Source: Xanthoparmelia taractica (taxonomy: Eukaryota; Ascomycota; Lecanoromycetes; Lecanorales; Parmeliaceae). Taken from it: 64,000 nucleotides of DNA. Below, piece after piece: positions 42,201 through 57,200 of this stretch. How positions within the stretch are numbered: position 1 is the first letter of the stretch; each line of letters opens with the position of its first letter. The notes beneath the pieces are model-generated. The model was not told the origin of the DNA and ran no database searches. It saw only the letters and a list, made by a program, of their open reading frames with translations. A program made the translations under genes and the position numbers. The DNA is taken from contig JANQBS010000005.1 in assembly GCA_033085395.1 (NCBI GenBank), positions 1-64,000 on the forward strand, in the 5' to 3' direction.

Positions 42201-45200
42201 TTTTGGTGGTCTGAATACATGTCAAGCCCGTTTAGGGACTCAGCAACCCGTTCAGTACAACAGATATTGAACTTAAGCTATTTCACGTTTAAGAGGCATG
42301 GAGTCTGAAATATGTGCACAATGGCTACAGACGATAATGGTACACGCCTCCATGGCTAGGACACGTACCAAACAGCATCGCCTTGGAGGGTTGTGCTCGA
42401 ATGTAGAGACTAAGATATTCTCCACTACGCGGTATTGGGAGTTGCAATAGTGTTATGATGTTGCAAAGTGGATGTAGTGTCTGTCAGACAATGACCAAGG
42501 CGGTAGATGAGGTAACTATTTGTAACGTCCGTTATCAGTATCTTTAACATACAGCCTAGACGCTCAACCATGCCAGGAACAGGAACACCAATCAACGACC
42601 CCTTTCGCATACTGGTCCTCATACAAAGGTCCGACAAGGGTATCTGTTACAAAGTGTATTAGCAGCTGCTCTCCCCAAACAAGGTTTCATTGACCTACTC
42701 TTCTGGATATCCTTGCTCTCTGTCAGCATCCATGACATACTTCCTTCCTCCGACTGGGGATGCTCTACTCATGCCGCTGGGAAAAGGTGGAAGCCCATCC
42801 GGTCCGAAGATGCCTGCTGTAACATTCTTATCTCTCTCGAAAAAGGCTGCCAGGCCCTTTTGCTCTCCTTCTTGCTTTACCTGCATCAGTTGCTTGGCTC
42901 CTGCATCTCCTATCTGTAGCACATTTTCCTTGGGACGCGATTTGCTCCCTACAGACAATAACCCTACAACGTCTGCCTGTTTAACCACGCTGAGCCGGGG
43001 ATAAGTGCGGCGTATGTCCCGTTTGTAGTACGGGTTTTCTGCAATGTCGCCAGCTGGTACAGTGACTGGGTCATCATAGGCTTCGGGTGGATTGGCGCCG
43101 GGGGGAGGGTTGCGATATTGAGGGTTCAAAGGAACCCCGGTCGATCTTTCCGGGTCAACAGCAAGCACTCTCCGAATGCGCTCCCAGACACCATGGGACT
43201 GAACAGTGTACTTCTACTTGACTCAGCGCTGTATCAGCAAGGGTTTGCGCTAAAACCTACCTTCCAAATTGCTGTAGCCGTCTTCGCCGATTGGAGTTGC
43301 CTCGCTGCCCCGGCTCCAGCATTTGTTGCCATGGACGTGAAGTGTACTTCCTGATATACGCAGCTTGGTCAGTCCCGGATACACCTTGGAGATTGCCCAA
43401 CGGGTAAAGGCAAATCCTTCATACGGACGCGAGCATTCCATGAGGACGCGACAGTCATTCTGAAAGTGCCAAGCTTGCCAAGGACCAAGTGTAAGGCCAG
43501 ACAATTGCTTTCGTTACATGGGAGATGGACCAATGTCTCCTGATAGCCTACGTAAGGAGACATTCTACGCCTGTAATCCCCCATCGAGCTTCTGCGCAGA
43601 ATCCGCAACTTCTGCTGCGACCTCAGCTTGGGTTTCGTTCCCATTCGCTTCATGGGACTGCTCTTTCTCCTGGGCACTCATCCTTCCTTCTTCAATATCC
43701 TTTTCAGCCTTCTCAGCCTTCTCAGCCTTCTCAGCCTTCTCAGCCTTCTCAGCCTTCTCAGCCTTCTCAGCCTTCTCAGCCTTCTCAACCTTCTCAACCT
43801 TCTTACCTTCCACTAACTTCTCTTCGTCCTCACTGACTTTCTCCACTGCGACAATTTTCCGTACGAGGTCAACGGTAGCAGCAGGACCCTAGTCAGACAT
43901 TGAGTATTGAATTTGAACTCACAAAGTACAGGAAGAGCACAAGACTTACACCTGGACTGACTGCTTCGATTTTTCCGCCTTTTTTGACAACAAAAACGCC
44001 TCGGGTAGTTCCACTGGGTGCTTTCTTCATGCCGATTGCACTAATGAGGGTCGCAGCCGGATCGCAGAGTAAGGTATACGGTAAATTCTGCTTACTCTTG
44101 AAAGCAGTGTTGGCTTTAGGAGAATCTGTTGAAAGGCCGTAGATAGAATATCCACTTGTCGTAAGAGAGGTGAAATCGTCTCGGAACAGGCACGCTTGAG
44201 TGGTACCTAACGAAGTCAGCTGTGTTACTGTATCCAGCTTGCCATCCGAAAATTCATAGGCCGCCGAGGCGGTAGCTCATAGCGACAGAGGAGCACCGAT
44301 TAAATAATTAATGGAATGAATGCCTACATCCAGGTGTCGATGCTTTGGGATACGTAAAAAGAACCACCCCAGATTTGCTTTCGTCGACAAGTTTCTTCAA
44401 TGTCACCTTCTCGCCATCATTTGTCTCAATCTCTCCTCCAAACCCGTCAATTATAATAGTTTCACCCGCAGTCACTCCGTTACCTGTAGCTGCTGAGCCA
44501 GTTGTGGACGAGTCGCCCTTCTTGCTGGAAGTAGAAGATTTGACAGAGTTGGCTTTTTTCACTCCTAATACCGTGTCGGCAGGGGCTTTGCGTTTCCGCA
44601 GCTCTACCATCGTGGCAGTATGATGAGTCAAAAGTGCAGTTGTAATACTAAATTGCTTTGATGATTTTGGTGGTCAATTAAGAAGATCCTGCTGGGAGAG
44701 GATGGCGAAGCGCTACGCAGTAGTATTCGTAGCAAGATGCAGGGGGAACTGGAAATTGTTCGATTCGCATGATATTGCTATAGTCAATCCACTTTTAGAC
44801 TGCAAAGTAACGAGATAAGAAGGCTAACCCTAGATCAGCCCTTATTAGCCGAATTCGGCTAGATCAGGGCTAGGTGGGCTAGTGCACCATTGTGGTTTGG
44901 TCCGGAGAAATTTTCTAGGCCAAGCGAGCACCGATATTTGGGAAAAAAGATGTCCTGAGATGAATGCCACTCCCATACCTCAGTACCTTGGTCAGACTCG
45001 CATTGCTTCTACCCACATTTATCCTCACCCACTTCCGCCCTCAACCTTTATAAGACCAGAGAATGCGCGTCTTTTCCTCCACCTACACTTTTGACTACAG
45101 CTGGAACGAAGTGTCAACAGCCAATTGGCTAAAATACTGCCCTTGGAACAAATCCTCTTCACATGTCATCGCCGTTGACACCCTCTCGCGCTATGTCGAT

Positions 45201-48200
45201 CCCACCAGCGGTATATTACGCACGGAGCGCCTCATAACATGCACTCAGTCCGCACCGGCATGGGTCATGGCCATTATGGGTGGTGGCTGCACGACCTACT
45301 CATACGAAACATCCTACGTCGATCCGGCGGAGAGACGCGTTACAATGTGCAGCACCAACCTCACGTGGTCGAACATGATCAGTGTGCGAGAAACAGTGGT
45401 CTACCAACCTGACGATAGGCGAAGTGAACCAGGCCACGAGCGGACCAAGTTCGAGCAAGAAGCAAGGATCACGGCGTTGTGTGGCGGTTGGCAAAAAATG
45501 CGGTCCAAGATCGAGGAAGCTAGTGTGGAACGCTTTCGGGAGAACGCGAGAAGAGGGAGGGAAGGTTTTGAGGCCGTACTTGAGATGAGTAGACGAGTAT
45601 TTGGTGAGGAGAAGGAGAGAGAAAGGAGAAAGCAGGAGATGGCCTTGCCTTGATGAACGAGACGAAACCCCTCCTCTAACAATTGCATCCATGGCTGGGT
45701 TTAGCGATCATAAAGACTGGCGTTTGGATTCCACAGGATGAGTACGGACAGCGAGGACTCAGCATTCATATGGCGTCTTCCCGGGCAATGCATGCAAATG
45801 CATCTGCCATATACACGGCTTTAAGAACACAGAAAAGGTTAGGCAGTGGTACAAAAATTTCTCAATTCATCATCCAAAAATGATGTATCACCTCGGTATT
45901 TTGAGCGTCCAGTGTACCCATATATCAATTCTGATCCAAGATCGTTAAGACGTAAATTACGGTCCCTTAGCGCTGACAAGGGCTATCGACTCCTGTACCT
46001 CAAGTAAGCATGGTAGACGTAGACAAGTAATCCCCCACCCACCTTGACTGGCCAAAGTTCCGTGAGCTCAAGTTGACCCTCGCGACGGTGGTGCCTGCGT
46101 GGACCCCAGTACATTGAGAGTACCGTGATGGGGGTCTTGTGCAAGACAAGACTTGTCCTCAGAGTCCTGATCCCGTTCATCGAAACTAAGCACGCTCATC
46201 CAGCGCTGCACCTAACAGCGTTATTAACTTTGCATTGAATTGTTGATGTGGTCGAAATGGATTGGCTGTAGTGCTGAAGCTTCTTCCAGTTAAGCTACTA
46301 TTCACATCAGCCCCCCCAGCACAACCTTGCCCAGGCCAGCAAACTCGGACTTCGCTCCTTTTCTGCTTTCCTCCTCAAATTCCTTGACGATACCTGACAC
46401 GATGATTTTGCGTAATTTCGCATCCGCCTTCGCAAAGATCTCTCCCATTCCTGGAGCACACACTGCTGGCGAAGGTACCAGACTTATGATTCGTGTGTAG
46501 CAATCGATCAATGCCTCACACAAGGTCGCAAAAGTCTCGAAAAAGTCAGGGTCGAAAGGCAGTGACGGAGTGAGCAAGTGTGTGTACTCCTCACCAGGTA
46601 ATAGATCCTGCTCGCTGGCTGGAAATGAGGATGTCGTTGACCCAGCCGTTGCTCCAGTCGCCATGGCCTTCAGATCGGCTGGATCGCTCATATTCATTGG
46701 GAGCCCAATATCTGTCGCTGAGCTGGTTCTTCGACCCTTTGTACTGGCATGTGTTGCACGCTTGAACATTTGCGGTAGACGTGCCCTTGAAAGAGAGGAA
46801 GCAGAGCCCCCTTCAGGTGGATGTATCTGTTGGTATGACTCGAACTCGGCTAGAAGGGCATTAAGAGCACGAAGGCATTCTTGTGGGTTTGAAGAATTCA
46901 AATCTAGAATGTTGGGAAGCGAAAGCCCAAGTAAGAGATAATTTGTTGCCCTTCGAGCAAGCTTTTTCGGCTCAAAGAAGGGAATTTTGGCAAGGTCAGA
47001 TTTGCTGAAGAGCAGTGTATTGAACCAATAGACCCTGCCCTCATGAGCCTTTCTCAAGTAATCCAGGGTAGATATCCTCTTGGACGACACGTCATGAATT
47101 TGCTGATATACGATACCTGGATTCTGCACTCCTCCGGTGGAGGCTTGCGGAAGGCTTGGGGTTGATAGTGAGGCATTGTTACCGCCCTGGCCAAAGCTCA
47201 CGCTCGACTGCGAGGTACCTGGAGGCTTGCCATACTCGGGCCGCAAGCCGTTTGCAAAGGCAGTAGTGGCCATCGGGAGCGAAGGTGTGGAGTAGTTGAG
47301 GTCCGCATAGGTAGAAAGAGCAGGGACTGGCGAGAGGACTTCGTCCAAGCTTTGCTGGGTGGTCAGTGCTTTCTGCGAAGATGAAGACGATGAATAGGAA
47401 GGCTGATGTCTGCTCGACTGTAAGGCAAAAGGTTCCCTATCTGACAGCTGTGATACGGTGGCTGTATCTTTGCGGAATGGCCCCTGGTAGGAGGACCTTG
47501 AAGAGGTAGAGGATCGTTTGGTGCTGAAGCTTGGAGAGAACTCTTTGTCGACCAGATCCCAGGGCTGGCCAGAGTGATTCGGAGGTGAGATGTTGCTGGC
47601 GATGCGTTTGGCAGAGGATCTGATGCTGGACACAAAACTTGTGGTACTTGTTGGTCCTACCGAATTCCGATGCTGACCGCGCCCCATGTCCAATGGGAGG
47701 CTAGTACGTTCCCATGGATGTCTCTGTGGTTTCTAGATTGATTGTCATAGTACGCAGGGTACAGAGATACACATCATGTCTTTGAGCAGATTTTGAATAA
47801 GATAGATAAATATTATACATAGCTGTTTAAGCGTAGGGACAGGGAGTGAGTATCAAGAAAGAGATGCATGTCAGCTTAGGCTTTCTCTTTACTAATTTTT
47901 ACCCCACCATCCGAGGATGCGCCATTTTCATTTCTTTACATCTAGAGTAAGTAGCTATATATTCCTCGCCCTTTTCAGCTCTATAATCATTCTCTTTGCA
48001 TTTCATCAGTCATTACTCTTTGTGTCTCCGCCCCCAAGACACCTGCTCATACCGTAGTATCATCCTGTTGGATGGACAACCAAGATGTACCTAAGCCCGG
48101 CGAGTGGCCTGTAGACCCCCAAACCGACGTCAAGATCTCTGCGCACCGCATCTGGGTAGATGGTTGCTTCGACTTTGCTCATCACGGTTTGCAGGCTCGC

Positions 48201-51200
48201 TGTCCCTCAAGGTGGCGAGTCCGGAAAGCTTATTAGAACCAGGACATGCTGGAGCCATACTACAAGCCAGAAGATTGGGCGAAGAGCTCGTGGTTGGAAT
48301 TCATTCCGACGAAGAAATCATGGTTCATAAAGGCCCAACCGTGATGACTTTGAAGGAGCGGTTGGTGCCTCTCAGGGTCAAACCAAGAACCTAGCTGAAG
48401 CTCCAAGGCAGCGTGGCTGCCGTTGATGCCTGTCGCTGGTCGACAAAGTCCGTTCCCTACGCCCCGTATGTCACAGCGTTACCCTGGATATCCCACTATG
48501 GTTGTCAATACGTCGTTCATGGCGACGATATTTCTTCAGACAGCAGTGGGGAGGATTGCTATAGATATGTCAAAGCAGCCGGTCGGTTTTTGGTCGTCAA
48601 GAGAACGCCAGGGATCTCCACAACTGATCTCGTTGGACGGATGCTTCTTTGTACAAAGAATCATTTCATCAAGTCGCTCCTGAAGATCCTCGCTGGCGAA
48701 GAAGGATCTGAGAGCCCTGAAGGACGGAAAAGACTGGGAAATGAGATGACTCAGAGAATAAGGGAATACGCTACAGATGAGTCCGGGCTGCTACCTGGGC
48801 CACAAGTCTTGAGCTGGGCTGGGTCGGATGCCCCCATAGAAGATCGTGTCTGTGAGGAAGCGGGCACGTATCGTACTATGGCCGATGGTAAAGCCCCTCG
48901 CCAAGGCCAACGCATTGTCTATGTAGACGGAGGTTTTGATCTTTTCTCATCTGGCCACATTGAGTTCCTTCGGCAAGTGACAATGGCGGAGGAAGCACTG
49001 GGCCGTCAGAATGGATGGTATGAGGATTCCAATAAGGGCTATGGTCCTGCATATATCGTGGTCGGTATTCATGATGACGAGGTCATCAATCACTGGAAAG
49101 GTGTAAACTACCCAATCATGAACATTTTCGAGCGTGGTCTCTGTGTTCTTCAGTGTCGAGTGAGTAGCTCAAATGCTCTTTCAAGCCTCTGAAACTGACC
49201 CGCAGGAAGTACGTTGACTCGATCATATTCTCGGCCCCATTCACGGCTAGCAAAGTGTACCTCACTAACCTCCCATACGGCGTTCCTGACGCGGTCTACC
49301 ATGGCCCCACATCATTTATGCCCCTTACGTATGACCCCTACACCGGTGCCAAAGCATTGGGTATTTATCACGAGATTGGCAACCACGACTTCCAGGATGT
49401 CAACGCAGGGGAGATCGTGCAACGAATCTTGAGGAGTCGTAAAATGTATGAAGATAGGCAAAGAGCGAAGGGCGAGAAAGCTGTAACCGAGGAAGCTGTC
49501 CAGAGAAGAGAGGCGATGGAGCAAGAAGCAGCAAAGCTGGAGAAGCACCGAGCAGGCAACAGGTAGGGAATCGATGTCCATCTTTCTGTACCATGATTCC
49601 AACCCGTGACAAAATCGCGAAGAATCAAGACCAGTCATCTATTTCTACGCGCAGCTCCATCTCTGTCATGCGTGACAATGTTTACGGTTCTGCCTTGACG
49701 CCGTTCTCATCAAGCTGAACAAAAGCGACTTTCAAATCGCAAACATCAAGCTTCACGCTGCCGTTCATTTACCACAAGACCCCGTTCGCAGTGTCCTCTT
49801 CCAAACATGATTTCCAAGAGATGAGTCTTCCAGGTTGCTGCATACTGACCCGTCACACCTTCGGACATCGGTATCCCTAGGTCCTTTCCCCCAAAGTGAA
49901 TTCCAGCGCAACTTAGAATTGCAAGCTCGTCAGCGCTTCAAAGCCCCTGTTTCTCTGGAAATGAAGCGGGGTATACCGCCGTTCCCGCGGTAAATGCTTC
50001 CGGGGATCTACCCTCTTCTGCAGCATCTTCGACCTGACTCATGGTAAATTTCTCCTCCCCAACCTCTCTCTTGCGGATTGGCGAATACTCCTTCTCGTCA
50101 CGCCGTCGAAGATAACCGTGTCGTCCAACAGCGCTGTTAAAAATTGCCTTTTCCCTTCATTTGTTTACCGAACCACGAAGAAGCTACTGGCCCCAACCCT
50201 CTGTGACATCACAACCCTTACCCAAGAGCCACAGCACCTGGTCAAAACCTCTAGCTTTTGCCTCTCCTTAGGCAATCAGACTTGGTCCGTAGTTGGCCTC
50301 AACTTTGGCGTACCGGAATCCTCCAGGCCAAGCGCGTACGGTGCCTTCTTTACTGGCTAAAAGCCGGAGCCCTGGCCTCGCTTTTGGGGAGTGTTGTGTA
50401 ATATTACTGCTCGGTCCGGCTGTCCTACTCGGCGTGTCGAGACCTAGGAAGCAGCAAGCTATGATGTACAAGAGCGCTTCCTTGGGCTTTTGCACTTCCA
50501 AAGCTGCCGCTGTCGCGATCATCATCGGTCTCAGGTACACAAATGTATCTGGTCGCCTCTTTGGTGACCATTTCTCACCGTTCGCTGCAATAAGTGACTC
50601 GATGGGCTCCTGCAACTCATGAGGGTCAAAATCCGGAGAGGATACGCGAGTGGCACTGTTGAGCGTACGTTGGGTGTTGCAGTCTGGTCGAAAAGGCGAA
50701 GTTCGAGGTCATGAGCGCGGTGAAATTCAGGCCCTCGAAGCATTCTGTTGCATAGTGAAGGACGGAAGCGATGGGCATGACCTGTAACGGTCCGTAAGAT
50801 TGAAGATGAGGGACGGCCCATCCGCTCGTCGACGTCCATTGGCAGGTTGCCGTGTGCTCTGTACATATAGCCTGTGTCCGGACCTCTGGAGAATCAGGCA
50901 TTGGGACGATATGAGGAGTGGGGTTGCGAGTGAAGACGAGCTTTGAACCGTTTGGCTCCTTGGAGCTGGGGGCGGCATTCCCATTAATGGATACCGATGG
51001 TGCTTTCTTGATGACACTGTGCTTGATACCGGAGTAAGTGAGCGCTGAAGTGGTCCTCAAAGGGTGTAATGGCGTTTGGAGCCATTTAGCGAGCCGACAA
51101 GGTACAGGAAGGGGAGAGGAGACGGGAGATATGTATCAGTTTGCACCGATTGTGCAGAAGGGCGTGCTTGGCAAGCAATGGACAACTTAAGAAATAGTTT

Positions 51201-54200
51201 TACGCTGTCAGGAGAGCAAGGACGTGAAAAGTGAGGAACTATTAGAGTTATACATTTACCACACCAGAGAATCACAACGGCAAACCTAGTCAACAGGCAT
51301 GATAAGAAGAACAGACTCACAAGATTGGCTCTGCAAGGGGGCGAGACCGTAATGTTGTTATCATTTTTGATGCTGCTCTCTTGCTCAAAATGACGGAGCA
51401 GGATTTGAACGACTTACGCGACAGAACCCGGACAGCTGTAATCTATGTGGTAGCTAACATATCAATCACGACAGAAAAGTCATAGGGTGAGAATCCTAGG
51501 CGGACTTTGGTGAGCTTCACGCTGCTCAGCTGCTGTATGATCGAAAGCACCATTGAGAATTTGAGAGGAAAATGAATATAGCTCCGCCTTGAGCTTAGTC
51601 GAGAAGCCAGCACTCTCTCTCACAGCATGTATTGACGTCGTTAAACATCACACCCTTACTACTTACTCCTCATCCCTCAAAATGGCCAGAAAGGACTCCG
51701 TGTCCTTTTTATGCTTGAGCTCCAGTTTCTAGTGAAGAGGAAAGTAATTAGCATGTAAAAAGACCATGAGTACTGCCACGAGCTACTTGCCTTCTCGCTT
51801 TCCGTCATCGCCTCCATCGCTTCCACTCCAGCTTTCTCAATCTGTTCCATAAATGCTTTTTGCTCAGCCTTGATCTCTGCCATCATCTCTCTCTGCTCCG
51901 CGTCAACGAAGCTTTTTGGGTCGAAATTGCCCGCCAGGAGATTGTCAAGTCCATCGGGACCGACTATCAGCGAAGCTAGCTGGCGGAATTCGGCCTGCAC
52001 ACTGGTCCATTCGTCAAAATGGCGCTCAAATTCCTTCTCCTCGGCCTCGATGGTCTTCTGAAATTTCTTCATGCGAACGCCGAGCACCGTCTTGCCGGAT
52101 TGCTTGCCATCCGTAGAGGTCCACTCGAGCTCTTGCTCATTGAGGGGGATGGCAATCGCATCGCTGACCTTGATGGCATCCTGCTCCCGTTGCCTGAAAA
52201 AGTCGTGGGAGTCCACCAGGCGTTGCGAGAGAGCGTGATAGGTCGCGTTGAGAGCAGCGATAGCTCTCTCTTCAATAGTCTCACGCGACTGCTTGATACT
52301 GTCTGTCACACATTGATTTGAGACTGGAGCCAGGAATGTTAGAGTAAAAGGATCTTACCAGCAAATTCTGCGGCCAACGTGTGTTCTGGGATGTGCTTTG
52401 CTACATGCTTGGGCTTGTGCCCCATGTTGCCTTTCGAGGGCTTGTTGGTTTTCTCGTTGCTATTTTTCATATGAAGGGATCTCTGACGCAAAGTCTCCAT
52501 GCGGGCTTTCTTGAACATTGCGTTGGTTGCGACGGATTTTCTGGCGTGAGCACCGACGTTGGGTTTAGTCTTTGCCATCTTGGTCGAAGGGTTGATAGTG
52601 TACTGTTAGGTATTGTAATTGCTAAGTCAGATATTTGATTATGGGGACACGCTGATGTTGTAGGGAGAGAGAATCAAGTTGGTTGTAAAAATATGGGAGA
52701 ACGTAGAAGTCGGTGGCAAAAGATCCAGCCTCCTTTTCCATCAGTCAACACGGGTGAGTGTGACTCAACGCCTCCAGTGCTGCAGGAGGTTAAATGAATA
52801 ACCTCCGCCGAACTCTTTGGTTTTACTTGCTTAATGACCTAGAGATAGATATTGTGTGATAAACATTCGGTCTTTGATCATAGGATGCCAATTGCTTGGA
52901 ATCAGGCATGATGGACAGAAATAATCAAACTACAGCGAACCAAGCACCATATCAATAACGCTGAACTCGTCAGATTGCTACTCGCGCCAGGACACCTTGC
53001 CTGATCTCAAGAAAACGATGTAGGGCTATCGGCTCACAATTGCGCAGGTGCGTCTGAGGGTGCGTCTGATAATGAGCCCGCAGGGACAAGAACTCCCTTC
53101 TCTTCCAACATCTTCGAAAGCTCTCCGTTTTGATGCATCGACATCAAGATGTCACAACCCCCCACAAATTCCTTGCCTACATAAAGCTGTGGAATCGTAG
53201 GCCAGTCCGAATATTCTTTCAACCCTGAGCCTTAATGTGAGCACGTACAGGACAGATCTCGCAAGAGAATTGCGCTCGTACCTTGCCTAAGCTCCTCATC
53301 TTCTAGAACATTGAAAGCGGAGAACTTGTTCGGATCTACACCCTGTAAACCGAGGATTTGTATGGTTGCTTTTGAGAAACCACATTGTGGTGTCTCTGGC
53401 GTCCCTTTCATAAATAGCACCACAGGCCGCGAGGCCACGGCCTGATCTATTGCCGCTCTAACTTGCGTTGACAGAAGTCGTAGTCGTGAGGGCGTAAGGC
53501 GCGCGAGAGGAATTTCAGAGAGGTAAGTGCCGATTGGTCGCGAAGGCCGTGATGCATGGCGAAATCCCTGCACTGTTCAGCAAGTTGACCATCAATGCAC
53601 GATTCAAATCTCACGTGCGATAGTATCGTTCTTGAAGTCATGTTGAAGAGTTGAAGAATCTAGGATAAATCATATAGTAAGGTAAAATAGGCTAAATTAT
53701 TCTCTACTAAGGTAAGCCATTGCTGATGACGCAATTTGAATTTTGAACAAGCGACCTTTAATTTTTAAACTTATGAGCACCTCTGGAAATTTTCACTCTA
53801 CTTGTCGTAGATAGTACATTTCTGTCTCCATCATCTGAGCCATAGAAAAGATGATGGTACTTGGTTGCGTATGAAGCCACCATGAGCGCAATTATCCTAG
53901 CCTTCAGCGGTAGCTTTGCGACTATCAAGTTTCCGGACGTTTTGAAGGAGCTGTTTTGTTCCAATGGTCTACATATTTGCGTTGTTTTGACATAAGCCGC
54001 CGAAAACCTTTAGCAGGCTAGAGCACCAGGCAGCCTTTGTTCGAGCCTCTCTACAGCATCAGGGACGTTGACGGTATACATCGTGACAAGAATGAGTGGG
54101 ACATGCCATGGGTTCGAGGAAGTAGTATTCTCCATATTGAGCTACGGCGCTTGGAACATTCTCGTAATTGCTCCTTTATTGACGGGTTCGATGGCCAAGA

Positions 54201-57200
54201 TCACTGCCGGCTTAGCGAATAGCTTGCTACTATGTGTGCTACGGGCCTGGAATACTACTGGAGAAATCCAAGGTAGTAGGGGAAAACGGATCGTTCTGAG
54301 CAATGAACCCAGCGATGTGGAGGCATCCCGTTACGAGAAAGCAGATTCAGGCGCTGGAAGAAGTTTGGGCCCGCTGATGGAGAGCACAGTGGATGGATCG
54401 AGCTGCTGAGACCTCTGGACAAGACTTAAGCTTGTGGGGACGCAGGGAACGGTGCAATACGGGAGTGGAGCGCAAACGTGTCAGTTTTCGAAGTGCGGCT
54501 GAACCTCAAGGACAAAAATATATGTAGTGATGTCGAAAATCTCAAATTCTACATCTGCTCGTTGTCAGCAACCCAGCTGCCCAATAACACAGGTAATGTT
54601 GGGTTATCAGAAAGTCTCTACCAGATCTCACACGTGCTGGTGGACATGGCTTCTTACAACGCAAGATGCATTCATCATTCAAATGTCAATTTCCAACCCC
54701 TATTGCTGCCTCTTCGGCCTCCTACGGAAGTGCTATACCCAGCATGAAGGCGGGCTCATCGATGTTATGATGCTGATAGTTGTTATATCTCAGCACGTGA
54801 ACTATATCTGAAGGACGAAAGTTTGAGAGTACCTGAGAATGCCAATGCCGCCAGGCTCGAGCATCGCAGATAGAGAAAAATCTATTGGGTAGTTGAGCCA
54901 TCGGCTAACAAAGCTTCTTAGAGTATGTCCATGAGGGACCTTGACAATTAGATCAACGAACACAATAGTCCAGTTTCGATTGCTTACAAGAAGGACATCG
55001 CAAGCATTTTCACCATGCATGTTTGGCTTGTGAATTTCACGTGTCCGTTTGATTATGCTGTCTAATGTCTCTACTACTTGTTGAAGGGACCTAACTGGAG
55101 CATCAGTCTACAATAGCCTCTTCTTGACATGGTAAAAGACCTACTCTCCCCCTTCACAGCCATCTCTGAAATGATCCCAGTCATTCGAGTTCAAGCCCCG
55201 CTTCTCACTCAATTGCCTTATTTCCTTTGCCGTCAAGCCTTCACAGTCTCCATAGTTCCATTCAGTTAATTCTGGTGTGAGAATAGCTATGGATTTGAGC
55301 AAAGTTTGTCGTATGGAAGGCGCAAACATCAGCTCGTATGTTTTACGTTCCCGTTACATCAGGCTTATGAGGACCAAAGAGAGCTTTGCTGGATCAATAA
55401 ACATGCCTTTAAGATCTCGGAGTCAGCATTCCTCCAAAGTTGAGGCTTGAGGCTTGAAGCGTAAGAACGTGTCAGAGGAGTACCAGCAGTTTTCTGGGAG
55501 TGTCTCACAACGGGAAATGAAGTCGGACTTGGGTAAAGAGGGAACACTCGGAAGAGCAGATTTGCCAGGACCAATCAGATGGCGCGCTGATTTTGAGACT
55601 TAAGCTTCGCCAGCGGTAGTTAGAGGTAGGTCTGTGGTACCAGTCCACCTGCATTACATTTTCCAAAAGCTGTTACCGCTTCACACGGGGTTTATGCCAG
55701 AACGTTTTAAAACTGTTTACCTTGCGTTCATGCTCCATTCAATTTGACCTATATTGTATCAGCATAGGATATGGCAACAGGAACCAGGCCGTCGAACCAT
55801 GACGATCAAGGAATACTCTAGGTGTGCCAGCATCTTTATCGGCGGCCATGAGCGGAAGTCGAATGCCCAAATGATGATGGTGAGGAAGTGGGGTACTACG
55901 AGTCTAGAATGGAACCCTCTCCAGTTGATTGTACTTCGTACTGAGGCAACTCCGGAGCTTCTTGATTCAATGCTGCACCTCGCAATACTCCTAAATGATC
56001 CGCCTAAGTTCTCTACAATAATAAGAAGAATTTGTTCAACTGACAACACTGGGTATGGAGAATGTCACGCTGAGCTCAAGCCCGGAATCGTTGAGATTCA
56101 CAACGACTTGTGGGTTTGTCAACAAGAATGCCGAACTGCTGTTTTTTTCAACTCTGGGCGACAAATGCAACACACACTCAACATGCAGCTTCTACTTCGC
56201 CTCTTCGCAACGCCAAAAGAGCACGGACATCAATGACATATTGTAGTGCCTCGAGAACCGGAATGAGATGAAGGAGATCATTATCGGTGGGATCGTTAAT
56301 CCATCCTTCGATGGGTATTGCGTTGTCTACGTTCAACCAGTCAGATGCCATTGGGAAGTATTGGCTAACAATCTTACCTTCATGGAATATGTAGCTCAAA
56401 GGGCTATTGTCAAGTATCATGACCTTGCTCAAGTCTGGTTCCACTGAGCTAAGGTCCTTGATATATGCCCCATTCCTGAAGGTGCAATGCTGACGGTAGT
56501 ACCGCGCCGAGAAATACTTCCGCTCTTGCTCAAGCCAATCGATAACGGGATCTGCATATTCTTGGACGGAAGCCGTAAAGAGAACGAGATTATACCATTT
56601 ACAGACTTTTCGGAGAAAATCGTCACAGTGTGGGCGCTTATGTACGTAGTAAAGAATAGGATGTTGAGGACCAAGAGTAGCTCCTCCATAGCCGACAGTC
56701 GTATTGAGCTTAACCTCTACCATATGGCCGCTGCTCATTCTTCCCCCCTTTGCCAGGCTGTGGATAAGTGTTTCATCTAAGTCTATAACCAGAGTCTTCT
56801 GTGTGAGTCCAGTACAAGCTTGTGAGGAGGTCTGGGTTGAATAGGAAGGTTGCCGCCGAGGAACGAGAGGCCGGGGTGGAGCAGGAGCGTCAGGGTACCT
56901 CGTGGGTTTTAGAGGCGATACAGGTGATGTTGGCGACTTTATATTGGCTACTGTAAGTGTAGGTTGTTCGCTGCGACTCGTAACACTGCCACCACGCTTG
57001 GCACCCCCCTCCACTCTTTTCTGCTTCCGCCGTCGAGTCGTGTCTTCATTGTATAGCTTTATGCGAACGGATCTTCTCGTCTGCGGCATATCTTCTGACG
57101 AAGATGATGTTTGGAGCCTATGTTTACTTTGCGAAGCCGTGTCTAGAATGGCGAGCTTTTCTCCGACTTCAGCTTCGGATTCCGAAGTAGCTGGCGAGAA